Source: Halobellus salinus
GTDB taxonomy: Archaea > Halobacteriota > Halobacteria > Halobacteriales > Haloferacaceae
NCBI RefSeq assembly: GCF_014646875.1
Contig: NZ_BMOC01000008.1
Span: 58,249-122,248 of the forward strand
Length of the DNA stretch: 64,000 bases
Direction: 5' to 3'
Shown: in pieces, positions 25,791-37,206 of the stretch
How the letters are laid out: every line of letters begins with the position of its first letter
Position numbering within the stretch: position 1 is the first letter of the stretch
Made by a program: the position numbers and the translations under genes
The notes under the pieces: generated by a model
Databases searched by the model: none
The model's input: only the letters and a program-made list of their open reading frames with translations
Told to the model about the DNA's origin: nothing

Positions 25791-27680
25791 ATGTCCGATA
25801 CGTCTCGACAGCAGATCCGGATTCTTCACGTCGACGACGAACCGGATTTTGCCGACCTGACCCGCGCGTTTCTGGAACAGGAGGACGACCGGTTCACTGT
25901 CGAAACGGCGGCGAGCGCCGACGGTGGCCTGGAGGCACTCGGTGACCGTCCGCCCGACTGTATCGTCTCGGACTACAACATGCCCGGCAGAGATGGGCTT
26001 GAGTTCCTCCAGGCTGTCCGGGACGAACATCCCAACCTCCCGTTTATCCTGTTCACCGGAAAGGGTACCGAGGAGGTGGCGAGCGACGCCGTGTCGGCGG
26101 GCGCAACCGACTACCTTCGAAAGGAGTCCGGAACCGGACAGTACAGCCTGTTGGCCAATCGGATACGGAACGCTGTCACGCAACACCGGTCGGAGAAGCG
26201 GCTCCGGGAAACCCGGGAGGAGTACGGCGCTGTCTTCGAGAACGCGAAGAACGGCCTCCTGCTCATCGGTATCGAGGACGGTCGGTTTCGCTACGAACAG
26301 TGCAACCCGCGGGCGGCCGAGCTCATCGGGCGGGACGAGGCCGACATCGTGGGTCGGACGCCGCGTGACGCGCTCGGTCCGGAGAACGGACAGAAAGTCG
26401 TCGGCGCCTACCGCGCGTGTACCCAGCAGCGCGAGCCCGTCAACTATACCCTCACGCTCGACCTGCCCGTCGGCCGGGTGATCCGGGAGTGTCAGGTCAG
26501 CCCCGTGGAGTCGAGCGGTGAGATCACGCAACTGGTCGTCGTGTTCCAGGACATCACCGAACAGCGCGAGCGCCAGCGTGATCTTGAGACGGTCGAAACT
26601 CTGTTCCGACACGCACAGGACTCGCTGTTCCTGATCGGTGTCGACGAGGAGTTCAGTATCGAGCGGGTGAACCCGGCGTACGAGGACGCGACAGGGGTGT
26701 CGGCGTCTGAAATCCGGGATCGGACACCCACACAGCTACTCGGCGAGGAGCAAGGCGCAGCGATCGAAGCCAGCTATCGTGAGTGCGTCCAGCGCCGGGA
26801 ACCGCTCCAGTACACCGAACAGTTGCAGTTCGGGTCGGACCCGACTTACTGGGAGACCAGGGTCGCACCGGTCGTGGTCGAAGACAGTGTCGAGTACATC
26901 GCCGGTTCGACACGGAACATAACCGACCGCAAGCGGCGCAAGACCGAGTTACAGGAGTACGAGACGATCATCGAGGCACTCAGCGACGCGGTGTACGTGC
27001 TCGACGGGGAGGGGCAGTTCAAATATGTCAACGACGAGTTCGTCGAGTTGGTCGGCTACGACCGGAGCACGATCCTCGGGAACACACCATCGCTGATCAA
27101 AGACGACGCGGCCGTCGAACGGGCCGAGCGGGAGTTGGGTCGGTTGCTGTCGGGCGGCGGGCCGGAAGCGGTCACGTTCGAGGTGGTGGTGCGGCCCCGC
27201 GACGGCGACCCGGTTGTCTGTGACGACCATATGGGCGTCCTGCCGTACGAAGGCGACGAGTTCGACGGGTCGGTCGGGACACTACGGGATATCACGGACC
27301 GGAAAGAGCGTGAAAGACAGTTGCGTGAGATCAAGAGTCAGTACCAGACACTGGTCGAGAACTTCCCTGACGGTGCCATCTTCCTGTACGACCGTGATCT
27401 GCAGGTCGTCCGTGCTGGTGGAACCGAGCTGTCCGAAGTTGGTCTGTCTCCGGAGGAGATCGAGGGAACCACACCACAGGACCGGTATCCACCCGACATT
27501 TCCGAGGGACTGACTCGGAGTCTCCAAGATGCGTTTGCCGGAAGGAGTCGCACGTTCGAACAGGAGTACCAGGGGAGGCACTATCGGATCCAAACGGTGC
27601 CTGTGCGAGCGGGTGACGGGGAGATCACCCACACGATGGCAGTGTCACAGAACAGGACTGGCTGGATCGAGAACGGATGA
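25791..27680 (+). CDS. Receiver domain followed by four PAS domains
   Basis: 629 residues. Residues about 7-125 are a response-regulator receiver (acid pair in LHVDDEPDF, phosphorylatable Asp in CIVSDYNMPGRDG, Thr in LFTGKGT, Lys in YLRKESG). Four PAS domains follow at about 140-255, 260-380, 385-505 and 510-629. The protein stops at the end of the fourth PAS without a histidine kinase, HTH or other output. Haloarchaeal proteins of this build normally continue into a kinase, so it may be truncated or act by protein contact. A TTG one codon upstream is possible but less likely. Confidence 0.88.
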   Translation: MSDTSRQQIRILHVDDEPDFADLTRAFLEQEDDRFTVETAASADGGLEALGDRPPDCIVSDYNMPGRDGLEFLQAVRDEHPNLPFILFTGKGTEEVASDAVSAGATDYLRKESGTGQYSLLANRIRNAVTQHRSEKRLRETREEYGAVFENAKNGLLLIGIEDGRFRYEQCNPRAAELIGRDEADIVGRTPRDALGPENGQKVVGAYRACTQQREPVNYTLTLDLPVGRVIRECQVSPVESSGEITQLVVVFQDITEQRERQRDLETVETLFRHAQDSLFLIGVDEEFSIERVNPAYEDATGVSASEIRDRTPTQLLGEEQGAAIEASYRECVQRREPLQYTEQLQFGSDPTYWETRVAPVVVEDSVEYIAGSTRNITDRKRRKTELQEYETIIEALSDAVYVLDGEGQFKYVNDEFVELVGYDRSTILGNTPSLIKDDAAVERAERELGRLLSGGGPEAVTFEVVVRPRDGDPVVCDDHMGVLPYEGDEFDGSVGTLRDITDRKERERQLREIKSQYQTLVENFPDGAIFLYDRDLQVVRAGGTELSEVGLSPEEIEGTTPQDRYPPDISEGLTRSLQDAFAGRSRTFEQEYQGRHYRIQTVPVRAGDGEITHTMAVSQNRTGWIENG

Positions 27681-27804
27681 GAACTCGGCCACCGGACCGA
27701 GCGACGCGACGAAGCCGTCAGCATCGGTAACACGCACGCTGGCTGCTCGGTCGGTGTCCTCGGCGACGTAGCCCATCGTAGGGGGGTCCCGGGCGCCGAC
27801 GGGA

Positions 27805-28851
27805 TCAGTACCTACGAGTGATCAGGTAATCCGAGATGTCCCGCAGGAGCGACCGCGCCTCGTTGTCGGGGAGGACCCCGAGGTGGTCTTTCGCGTTCGC
27901 GGTGAGCTCGCGGGCTTTCGACTCCGCGTAGTCGATCGACCCTACAGACTCGAGCGTGGCGACGGCGTCGTCGATCTCGGCTTCCGTGACCGAGTCGACA
28001 TCGGTCGCCGCCACGAGGTCGTCGACGTCGACGCCCTGCTGGCGGGCGTGGAGCGTGATCAGCGTCTCTTTGCTCTCCACGAGGTCCGATCCGCGCTGTT
28101 TCCCGAGCGTTTCGGAGGGGACCGTGAGGTCGAGCACGTCGTCTTGGATCTGGAACGCCCGCCCGGAGTCGATGCCGTAGCGGTAGACCGCCTCAACGGT
28201 CTCGTCGGCGGCGTCCATCAGGGTCGCCGCGGTCGCCGCCGCCGCGCCGTAGAGCACCGCGGTTTTCAGCTCCACCATGTCCAGGTACTCCTCGGGGACG
28301 ACCTGAGTGCGGCGCTCGAACTCGATGTCGAGCGCCTGGCCCTCACAGATCTGGATGCAGGTGGTGGCGAGCCGGCGGACGGCTTCGATCCCGTTCGCCG
28401 GATCCGCGCCCGTCTCCGACAGCAGCTCGAACGCCTTCGCGTAGAGGGTGTCGCCCGCGAGGATCGCGGTTTCGGTGTCGTACTCCTTGTGCACTGCGGG
28501 GACGCCGCGGCGGAGGTCGTCGTCGTCCATGATGTCGTCGTGGATCAGCGTGAACGACTGGATGACCTCGATGCTGGTGGCGGCCGACATCACGTCGATC
28601 TCCGCGCCGTCGAGCGCGGGGAAGGCGTGGTAGTCGACAGAGAGCGGCTCGACGTCGGCGAGCGCCTCCGCGGTCAGAAGCGACACCGTGGGTCGGAGTC
28701 GCTTGCCGCCGGCCTCCAGCAGGTAGCGGGTGGCCTCGTAGAGCCGGTCGGGCGACTTCATGGGAACGTCGTCGTCGAGCGCGTCGTTGACGAGTTCGCG
28801 ACGCTCCTCGACCGCCTCGAGCACCCGCTGTTCCGCCGCGTCCGAGCTCAT
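27805..28851 (-). CDS. idsA: Geranylgeranyl diphosphate synthase
   Basis: 348 residues with both aspartate-rich motifs of the all-trans polyprenyl synthases: HDDIMDDDDLRRG (first) and FQIQDDVLDLT (second), and GGKRLRP. It condenses isopentenyl and allylic diphosphates to the C20 chain used for archaeal ether lipids and carotenoids. It begins one base after the RNase J stop. That pair is conserved in haloarchaea, so the genes should share a message. The ATG at 28851 is used; the longer open frame runs back into the RNase J gene. Confidence 0.94.
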   Translation of the reverse strand: MSSDAAEQRVLEAVEERRELVNDALDDDVPMKSPDRLYEATRYLLEAGGKRLRPTVSLLTAEALADVEPLSVDYHAFPALDGAEIDVMSAATSIEVIQSFTLIHDDIMDDDDLRRGVPAVHKEYDTETAILAGDTLYAKAFELLSETGADPANGIEAVRRLATTCIQICEGQALDIEFERRTQVVPEEYLDMVELKTAVLYGAAAATAATLMDAADETVEAVYRYGIDSGRAFQIQDDVLDLTVPSETLGKQRGSDLVESKETLITLHARQQGVDVDDLVAATDVDSVTEAEIDDAVATLESVGSIDYAESKARELTANAKDHLGVLPDNEARSLLRDISDYLITRRY

Positions 28852-28852
28852 C

Positions 28853-30211
28853 TCACTCCACCAGCTGGATGATGTTCCCGTTCCGCGTGACGTGGAGGTC
28901 CCGTCCCAGGGCGTACCCCTGCGATTCGGCGAGGTCGACATACGGCGCGAAGCCTTTCAGATCCTGGTGGGCCGGGATGATGTGCTGAGGCTGGAGCGCG
29001 TCGATCATCTCGAAGTGGCCCTCCTCGCGGAGGTGGCCGGAGACGTGGATCTCGTCGTAGATCCGCGCGCCCTGCATCCGCAGGAGGCGCTCGGACTGGT
29101 AGCGCTGGCCCTCGTTCGTCGGCTCGGGGATGACCCGCGCCGAGAAAATGACCTTGTCGCCGTTCTCCAGTTCGTACGGTGTCTCACCGCGGCCCATCCG
29201 CGTGAGCATCGCGCGGGGTTCACCCTGGTGGCCGGTGACGATCGGGAGGTAGTTCTCCTTGCCCTCCTTCATGATCCGCTTGAAGGTCCGGTCGACCGAC
29301 TTCCGGTGGCCGTACATCCCAACGTCGTCGGGGAAGTCGACGAACCCGAGGCGTTCGGCGGTCCCGGAGTACTTCTCCATCGACCGCCCGAGCAGGACGG
29401 GCTGGCGCCCGATTTCCTTTGCGAACTCCACGAGCGAGGAGACCCGGGAGACGTGGGAGGAGAACGTCGTGGCGACGATCCCGCCGTCGTAGTCCTCCAT
29501 CGAGTGGATGGTGTCCTTGAGATGGTTGCGCGCGTGGGACTCGGAGGGCGTCCGGCCCTTCCGGCCCGCGTTGGTGCAGTCCTCGATGTAACACAGGACG
29601 CCGTTGCCCTCGCGGCCGATCTCGCGAAACCGGTCCATGTCGATCGGATCCTCGAGGACGGGATTGTGGTCCATACGCTTGTCGAGGCCGTAGACGACCG
29701 CGCCCTCGGGGGTGTGGAGAACGGGGTTGATCGCGTCGATGATCGAGTGGGTGACGTGGACGAACTCGAGTTCCACGTTGCCGGTGTCGCCGATCGACAT
29801 CGTCTCACCCGACTCCATCTTCACGAGATCGTTGTCGAAGCTCCCGCTGAACTTGCTCTCGCTTTCGACCTGCTGTTTCACCAGTTCGATGGTGAACGGC
29901 GCCGCAACGACCGGCGCGTCGTAGCGGTGGGCGAGCTTCGAGATCGCGCCGATGTGGTCGAGGTGTCCGTGCGTGGGAACGATGGCCTGCACGTCACCCT
30001 CGAGGTCGGACATCACCCGGTCGTCCGGGATGGCGCCCATATCGATCAGATCGAGACTGTGCATCTTCTCGGTCTCCACGTTGTCGTGGATCAGGACCTG
30101 ACTGAGGTTCAGGCCCATGTCGAAGATGACGACGTCGTCGCCCGCGCGAACTGCCGTCATCTGTCGACCGACCTCTTCGTAACCGCCGATTGTCGCAATT
30201 TCGATTTCCAT
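28853..30211 (-). CDS. rnj: Archaeal ribonuclease J
   Basis: 452 residues, a metallo-beta-lactamase/beta-CASP nuclease. Metal-binding motif THGHLDHIG and the beta-CASP blocks ([41 protein letters not shown]) are all present. It is a 5'-3' exonuclease and endonuclease in mRNA decay. ATG at 30211 starts the family consensus [15 protein letters not shown]; the longer frame upstream is non-family. A TATA-like element lies far upstream (30491-30499), giving a long leader with a hairpin. Confidence 0.94.
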   Translation of the reverse strand: MEIEIATIGGYEEVGRQMTAVRAGDDVVIFDMGLNLSQVLIHDNVETEKMHSLDLIDMGAIPDDRVMSDLEGDVQAIVPTHGHLDHIGAISKLAHRYDAPVVAAPFTIELVKQQVESESKFSGSFDNDLVKMESGETMSIGDTGNVELEFVHVTHSIIDAINPVLHTPEGAVVYGLDKRMDHNPVLEDPIDMDRFREIGREGNGVLCYIEDCTNAGRKGRTPSESHARNHLKDTIHSMEDYDGGIVATTFSSHVSRVSSLVEFAKEIGRQPVLLGRSMEKYSGTAERLGFVDFPDDVGMYGHRKSVDRTFKRIMKEGKENYLPIVTGHQGEPRAMLTRMGRGETPYELENGDKVIFSARVIPEPTNEGQRYQSERLLRMQGARIYDEIHVSGHLREEGHFEMIDALQPQHIIPAHQDLKGFAPYVDLAESQGYALGRDLHVTRNGNIIQLVE

Positions 30212-30654
30212 AGTCGTGTCCGAGCATCGAAAGCCACGGACAGGGGTGTGAACCCGGGGTGGGATCGCGGCCCGTGAGGGTCGCGATCCCCGGAACCCGA
30301 GCACAATGGCCCGTCCGGTGTGGCGAGGGGTGCTCACTGAAACGTCCCGTCTGTCGGCAGCCACCGGATGTGGCGTGTTCGGGACCGATCGGCCCCGGCG
30401 TCTTACAGCGCGTCGGTCGTCGGCCCCGCGTGTCCCGAGCGTCGGGACACTTGCCCGCGGGAGGTTGGTACTGTACGTTCACGGCCAGGTATTAAAAACT
30501 ATCCGGGTTCGTCTCAGTCGCGACCACGGCCCCGCGGGAGCGCGGCGGAACGTCCCGGTCCGATCGAACACGGGGGTGCTCGACCGCCACCTGTGAGCCC
30601 ACCGATCTGGCCCGGTCCGGCAGGTTTAAGACCGAAACGGGAGGCGTTGGGGGT
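30212..30654. promoter_or_regulatory. Divergent rnj/lsm spacer with a possible long rnj leader
   Basis: 443 bases without a gene. The only good minus-strand TATA (GTTTTTAAT, 30491-30499) predicts a start near 30465 and a leader of about 250 bases before rnj. Within it GGGATCGCG (30261-30269) and CGCGATCCC (30282-30290) form a 9-bp stem with a 12-base loop. On the plus strand GTTTAAG at 30624-30630 is the TATA of lsm, 28 bases from its ATG. A GC-rich stretch in between shows nothing else. Confidence 0.5.
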
Positions 30655-30888
30655 ATGAGCGGACGCCCACTCGACGTGCTCGAAGCCGCACTCGAAGACG
30701 TCGTCACTGTGACACTGAAAGACGGCACCGCGTACTACGGCGCGCTCGCGGGCTACGACCAGCATATGAACGCCGTGCTGGAGCCGGCGGCGGATGTCGA
30801 CGACGAACTCGGCGGTGGGCTGGACGTCACACCGGTCGAAGACACAACGATTATACGCGGCGATAACGTGGTGACGATACAAGTATGA
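30655..30888 (+). CDS. lsm: LSm (Sm-like archaeal) RNA-binding protein
   Basis: 77 residues with Sm1 ([27 protein letters not shown]) and Sm2 ([14 protein letters not shown]) motifs. Archaeal LSm forms a heptameric ring that binds U-rich RNA and small RNAs. Like other haloarchaeal LSm it has a short inter-motif linker. Its TGA stop overlaps the ATG of rpl37e (ATGA), a conserved pair. The TATA-like GTTTAAG lies 28 bases upstream, so the message should be leaderless. Confidence 0.95.
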   Translation: MSGRPLDVLEAALEDVVTVTLKDGTAYYGALAGYDQHMNAVLEPAADVDDELGGGLDVTPVEDTTIIRGDNVVTIQV

Positions 30889-31061
30889 CGGGCGCTGGAA
30901 CTCCGAGTCAAGGCAAGAAGAACAAGACGACGCACGTCAAATGTCGCCGGTGCGGCGAGAAGTCCTACCACGTCACGAAGAAGGTCTGCTCCTCGTGTGG
31001 CTTCGGGAAATCCGCGAAGCGACGCGACTACGCGTGGCAGTCGAAAACCGGCGACAACTAG
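30885..31061 (+). CDS. rpl37e: 50S ribosomal protein L37e
   Basis: 58 residues with a zinc ribbon formed by C20-x2-C23 and C35-x2-C38 ([12 protein letters not shown] ... [19 protein letters not shown]). It is a small LSU rRNA-binding protein present in archaea and eukaryotes. It starts inside the lsm stop codon and is too short to appear in most ORF scans. Confidence 0.95.
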   Translation: MTGAGTPSQGKKNKTTHVKCRRCGEKSYHVTKKVCSSCGFGKSAKRRDYAWQSKTGDN

Positions 31062-31130
31062 ACCGCGGTCGCGGCACGCGGTCCGTTCTTCGTCGTGGAA
31101 GCTTTATCCGCCGGCCAAGAACCCGTCTGT

Positions 31131-31835
31131 ATGGCTGACCACGGTCACAGTTCCGACAGCGGGAGCCACAGTTCCGACAGCGGGAGCCACAACCACGGTT
31201 CTGGCGAGGGTGACGGCGACGAGAACCACGGTCACAGTTCTGACGAGAACCACAGTCACAGTTCTGACGAGAACCACAGTCACAGTTCTGACGGGGACCA
31301 CGATCACGGCGGTCACGGCCACGCACACGACCACCACGCGCACGACGTCAAGTCGCTCGCGGCCGCGGTCGTCACGGTCTCGACTTCCCGGACGCTCGAC
31401 GACGACCCCGCTGGCGACGCCATCTCCGCGGCGTTCGACTCGGCGGGCCACGAGGTCGCAGTCAGGGAAGTCGTCGGCGACGACTTCGACTCGCTGCAGT
31501 CGGTCGTCGACCGCCTCGCCGGCCGCGGCGACGTCGACGTGGTGGTCACCACCGGCGGGACCGGCGTCACCCCCGACGACGTGACGATCGAGGCGGTGAG
31601 CGGCCTCTTCGGGAAGGAGCTTCCGGGGTTCGGCGAGCTGTTCCGGCGGCGCTCCGAGGACGAGATCGGCACCCGCGTCGTCGGCACGCGGGCGACCGCC
31701 GGGATCGTGCAAGGCGTGCCCACCTTCTGTCTCCCCGGCAGCGAGAACGCCGCGCGACTCGGGAGCGAGGAGTTGATCGTGCCGGAAGCGCCCCACCTCA
31801 CGGGGTTGGCGACGCGGCCCGACCACGAGGAGTGA
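31131..31835 (+). CDS. moaB: MoaB-type molybdopterin protein with His-rich N-terminus
   Basis: 234 residues. Residues about 83-230 are a complete MogA/MoaB fold (VVVTTGGTGVTPDDVTIEAV, KELPGFGELFRRRS, RATAGIVQGVPTFCLPGSENAA), expected to adenylate molybdopterin for metal insertion. The first about 82 residues are an unusual Asp/Glu/Ser/His tract with HSHSSDE and HDHGGHGHAHDHHAHD, clearly able to bind metal. ATG at 31131 lies 26 bases after TATA-like CTTTATC (31102-31108), a leaderless layout; a GTG at 31095 precedes that box and is rejected. Confidence 0.9.
   Translation: MADHGHSSDSGSHSSDSGSHNHGSGEGDGDENHGHSSDENHSHSSDENHSHSSDGDHDHGGHGHAHDHHAHDVKSLAAAVVTVSTSRTLDDDPAGDAISAAFDSAGHEVAVREVVGDDFDSLQSVVDRLAGRGDVDVVVTTGGTGVTPDDVTIEAVSGLFGKELPGFGELFRRRSEDEIGTRVVGTRATAGIVQGVPTFCLPGSENAARLGSEELIVPEAPHLTGLATRPDHEE
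31218..31289 (+). repeat. 24-bp tandem repeat encoding His-rich units in moaB
   Basis: Three 24-base units encode DENHGHSS-DENHSHSS-DENHSHSS, with a degenerate fourth after. Two further 21-base repeats (GSHSSDS-type) lie just upstream, 31147-31190. All preserve frame. Confidence 0.9.
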
Positions 31836-31900
31836 GGGTCGGCCGCGGGGGTGTGCGATCGAGCGTATCCTTTTAATGCGCCTGTGACCCACATCCGTGT

Positions 31901-33655
<1,755 letters not shown>

Positions 33656-33859
33656 ACGGAGCGTCGGGTTTCGGTCCAGCGTTTCGAGCGAGGGGGGTCC
33701 CGTGACCCGACCGCGAACGGACGCATTGGGGCCATCGTTCTCCCGGGGGCTCCCGTGTGTTCGGGCCGCGGCCCCGGGGCTGTGATGCGTTTTCACGGCT
33801 GATTACGCGAGGAAAAGTACTTGTACCGAGACATATCACGTGGTACTGTTACCGGGGCA

Positions 33860-35293
33860 ATGGACCAGACACTCTCACGACGGGACGCCATCCGACTCGC
33901 CGCGGCCGCTGGAGGGGCGTTCGCGCTCGCCGGCGCGAGCGGCGGCGGCAGCGCGCAGACCGCCGACTCGGAGACGGTACCGATGTGCAGGTACGACGCC
34001 CACAACAGCGGTGTCGCGCCGGCGAGCGGGCCGACAGAGGAGGTCGAGGACGTGTGGACGTTCGAGACGGACGGGCGGCTGACTGCACAGCCGGTCGTTA
34101 GCAACGGCACCGTCTTCCAGGCGAGCGAGGACTCGCGGATGTACGCTATCTCCGGCGACAACGGTTCCGAGAAGTGGTCAGCCGGGACGAACCAGTCACT
34201 AGTGCGAACGCCCGCAGTCGGAAGTAGTATCGTGTATCTCTCTACACAAACCGGCCGTATTATCGCGCTGTCGGCGGCAAACGGATCCGGCGAGTGGTCC
34301 AATTCGACTGGCGTTGACGCGCCGAGCGCGGTGACGTTAACGAGCGATGGGATCGTGTTCGGCGAAACCGACAACTCCGCGGATTACATCTACGATCTCG
34401 ACTCCGCGACGGGAGAGCAACAGCAACGGTTTGAGGTTCCGTACGCACTCAGTTTTAAACTGCCGGTGCTCGCGGAGGAACGGGCCTACGTCTACTGTCG
34501 GGCCGAGTCCGGCGGCCACGTTCTCGCTGCGCATTCACTCGGTGATGGGGACGAAGTGTGGCGAGCCGACCTCCCGGGGAACAGATATGACGATTTAAAT
34601 AGTTCGAGCGCGGTGGCGTACGCCAGCTACGACGACGGGACAATCTTTGTCGGGGATGGGCCTGGAGTCGTCGAAGCACGAGACGCAGCCAGTGGTGATC
34701 GAAACTGGCAATTCACTAATCTCGGTTCTATCAATACAGTCCCGACCTTCGCCGATGGTACAGTATACGTAGCAACGGAGGAGCCGGCACTCCACGCGCT
34801 CGACGCGTCTATCGGAACCGAGCAGTGGAAGCAGTCGCTCAACGGGACGCCCACCTCGCCGGTGTACGCCGACGGCGCGCTCTACTTTGGCGCGGACGAC
34901 AACTACGTGTACGCCCACGGCGCCGACGGCGGCGAGGAGTTGTGGAGTTTTCAAACCGGTGATTCGGTGGTCGCGCCCCCGGTCGTCGTTGAGGACCGCG
35001 TGTACGCCGCGAGCACGGACGGGATCCTCTACGCCCTCGAAGAGGGGTCAGGGGTCGACGCGCCCGACATCACGGGCGACGGCAGTCCTGCGGGCGACCC
35101 CGACGGCGACGGGTTGTACGAGGACATCAACGGCGACGGATCGTTCACCGCTGTCGACGTCCAAGCGCTCTTTGCGAACCTCGACAGCGACGCGGTACAG
35201 CGGAACCAGGAGCTGTTCGACTTCAACGGCGACGGCCAGGTTGACATCACAGACGTCCAAGCGCTCTTTGCGATGCTCGACGGAGGACAATGA
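33860..35293 (+). CDS. Secreted PQQ-type beta-propeller with C-terminal dockerin
   Basis: 477 residues. Tat motif LSRRDAIRL and a hydrophobic stretch without lipobox predict export and release. Residues about 40-400 are PQQ/WD-like blades with repeated Y-A-D-G-(T/A)-(V/L)-Y and L-(W/Q)-(S/K) signatures (GTIFVGDGPGVVEARD, GTVYVATEEPALHALD, GALYFGADDNYVYAHG). Residues about 415-475 hold two dockerin-type calcium repeats (DINGDGSFTAVDVQALF and DFNGDGQVDITDVQALF). Its stop overlaps the next start (ATGA). Ligand and substrate are unknown. TTG at 33821 is rejected because it lacks a signal context. Confidence 0.85.
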   Translation: MDQTLSRRDAIRLAAAAGGAFALAGASGGGSAQTADSETVPMCRYDAHNSGVAPASGPTEEVEDVWTFETDGRLTAQPVVSNGTVFQASEDSRMYAISGDNGSEKWSAGTNQSLVRTPAVGSSIVYLSTQTGRIIALSAANGSGEWSNSTGVDAPSAVTLTSDGIVFGETDNSADYIYDLDSATGEQQQRFEVPYALSFKLPVLAEERAYVYCRAESGGHVLAAHSLGDGDEVWRADLPGNRYDDLNSSSAVAYASYDDGTIFVGDGPGVVEARDAASGDRNWQFTNLGSINTVPTFADGTVYVATEEPALHALDASIGTEQWKQSLNGTPTSPVYADGALYFGADDNYVYAHGADGGEELWSFQTGDSVVAPPVVVEDRVYAASTDGILYALEEGSGVDAPDITGDGSPAGDPDGDGLYEDINGDGSFTAVDVQALFANLDSDAVQRNQELFDFNGDGQVDITDVQALFAMLDGGQ

Positions 35294-37206
35294 GCCCTGA
35301 CACCCGACGTGGGAGTCTCGTGATCGCGGTCGTCGTAGTCGTCGTCGTCGGCGGGCTCACGGGTGTCGCAACCGCGGAGAGTACGATCGCGGACACACAA
35401 CGTACATCCACGGAGAGTGCCGCGGCAATGTCGGCCGGCAGTCACGTTCGAGCCGCGGCCGGGTCGACATCCGTGCGGCTGTCGCCGACCACGGCGACGA
35501 TCAACGAGAGCCGCACGCAGACGTTCGACATCGTCGTCTCGGACGCCGACGGCGGGGTGGGCGCGATAACCACCACGGTCACGGTCGACGACACAGAGGT
35601 CGGGACCATCACCGACGTGAGTCTGAACGGCGACCCCGGCGCCGAGACGATCGACATCGCCGACGACGGCTCCGAGGTGTTCGTCCGCGCCGCGCTGATG
35701 GACACCGACGACTCCGGGTCGGTGACGGTCGGGACACTCACCGTCGAGGGGGCCGGTCCGGGGACGACCGACATCGACCCCACGGTCGACTCCCTCGGTG
35801 ACGAGGACGGAGATCCGTACGATGTGGGCACGACGCCCGGGAGTTCGCTCACCGTCGAGGACACCGCCGAGAGCGTCGATCTCGACATCTCGGCGGACGC
35901 GTCGAGCGTCGACCCCGGCGACGACGTGACCTTCACCGTCCGGCGGGCCGACAGCGACGCGCTCGTGTCGGCGACGGTCGCGCTCGGCGACAACTCGTAC
36001 GACACCGGGATCGACGGCGAGGCGACCGTCGAAATCGACGAGTCGATGGCGAGCGACGCCGGGACGGTGACCGCGGTCGCGTCGAAGGAGTCCACCGACG
36101 ACGAGACGTTCCGGAACGATTCGGTCACACTGGATCTGGACGGCGAAGAGTCGGCGACGCCGGCCGACACCGCCACCGCGACGCCCGCTCCCGGTGACGG
36201 CCCGCGGGTGACATTCGAGCCCGCGTCTACCTCGGTCGGCGTTGGCGAGCAGACCGAACTCCGGCTGGTCGCGACCGGCGTCGACGGCGGTGTGGGTGCG
36301 GTCGAAGCGGAGATATCGGTCGATTCCGCGGCCGCGACCATCACCGACCTCGAAGTCGCCGGCGGCGCCGGGGTCGAACAGACCGACATCGGCACCGACG
36401 CAACCACCGGGGTCGTCCGCGGAGCGCTGATGGACACGAACGACGCCGGGGCCGCACACATCGCGACAGTGACCGTCGAGGGTGCCGAACAGGGCACCAC
36501 GTCGATGCGCGTCGAGGTCGACTCTCTCGGCGACGAGTCGGGCACGTCCTACGCGGTCGGCGGGACCACGGCGGTGACGGTCTCGGTCGGCGACACCGGA
36601 AGCGAAGACGACGGCGAGTCGGAGGCTGGAAGCTCGGATGTCGTCCTCTCGGTGTCCGAGATGCCGACGGGCTTCGAGCGGGCGAGCGTGACGGTCCGAA
36701 CCGTCACCGACGCGTCGGTGACCGAGACCCGAGCCGAACTGGTCTCGGACAGTCAACTCCGCGTTGTCTCCGACGACCCGCGAACGACGACGGTCCAGGC
36801 GGTCGACCTCGCCGGGAACGTGGGTGCGTTCGACGAGGAGCGGACCATCGCACGCCTCACCTACGACCAACAGCTGAGCCCGGACGACGTCGAGATCGAG
36901 GTCGGGAACCTCCGGGACGATAACCGAACATCCGTGCCAGGGGATCGCATTTCGGTCGAAGTGCGGTCCGGTTCCCTGTTCGACGAGCCGCTTCCCGGCG
37001 CCAGCACCGACGCTGCCCCGGGGGATCCGGACCGTGACGGGCGGTACGAGGACGTCGACGGCGACGGGAACGTCACGTTCAACGACGCGGTTGTGCTGTC
37101 GTTCGCCGACGCCAGCGAACTGAACAACGAACAGGTCGCAGCCGTCGACTTCGACAGCGACGGCGACCTGGACATCGACGACGCGGTCGCACTCGCATTC
37201 GAGTAA
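35290..37206 (+). CDS. Secreted cohesin-repeat protein with its own dockerin
   Basis: 638 residues. A Sec-type signal peptide (about 1-29) is followed by a cohesin-like domain (about 58-190), an Ig-like linker domain (about 195-285), a second cohesin-like domain (about 303-436), a third, different beta domain (about 447-563) and a dockerin pair (about 580-638: DVDGDGNVTFNDAVVL and DFDSDGDLDIDDAVAL). The two cohesin-like domains share landmarks such as GGVGA(I/V), VRGALMDT(D/N)D, GTTxxxxVDSLGDE. The layout is that of a small scaffoldin. Both cohesin calls rest on pattern, not on a search. Confidence 0.8.
   Translation: MSPDTRRGSLVIAVVVVVVVGGLTGVATAESTIADTQRTSTESAAAMSAGSHVRAAAGSTSVRLSPTTATINESRTQTFDIVVSDADGGVGAITTTVTVDDTEVGTITDVSLNGDPGAETIDIADDGSEVFVRAALMDTDDSGSVTVGTLTVEGAGPGTTDIDPTVDSLGDEDGDPYDVGTTPGSSLTVEDTAESVDLDISADASSVDPGDDVTFTVRRADSDALVSATVALGDNSYDTGIDGEATVEIDESMASDAGTVTAVASKESTDDETFRNDSVTLDLDGEESATPADTATATPAPGDGPRVTFEPASTSVGVGEQTELRLVATGVDGGVGAVEAEISVDSAAATITDLEVAGGAGVEQTDIGTDATTGVVRGALMDTNDAGAAHIATVTVEGAEQGTTSMRVEVDSLGDESGTSYAVGGTTAVTVSVGDTGSEDDGESEAGSSDVVLSVSEMPTGFERASVTVRTVTDASVTETRAELVSDSQLRVVSDDPRTTTVQAVDLAGNVGAFDEERTIARLTYDQQLSPDDVEIEVGNLRDDNRTSVPGDRISVEVRSGSLFDEPLPGASTDAAPGDPDRDGRYEDVDGDGNVTFNDAVVLSFADASELNNEQVAAVDFDSDGDLDIDDAVALAFE

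Noticed and set aside
27645..27776. 43-residue minus-strand frame after the PAS gene (MGYVAEDTDRAASVRVTDA start)
   Set aside because: Composition is acidic and plausible, but it overlaps the PAS gene end, has no promoter and no family.
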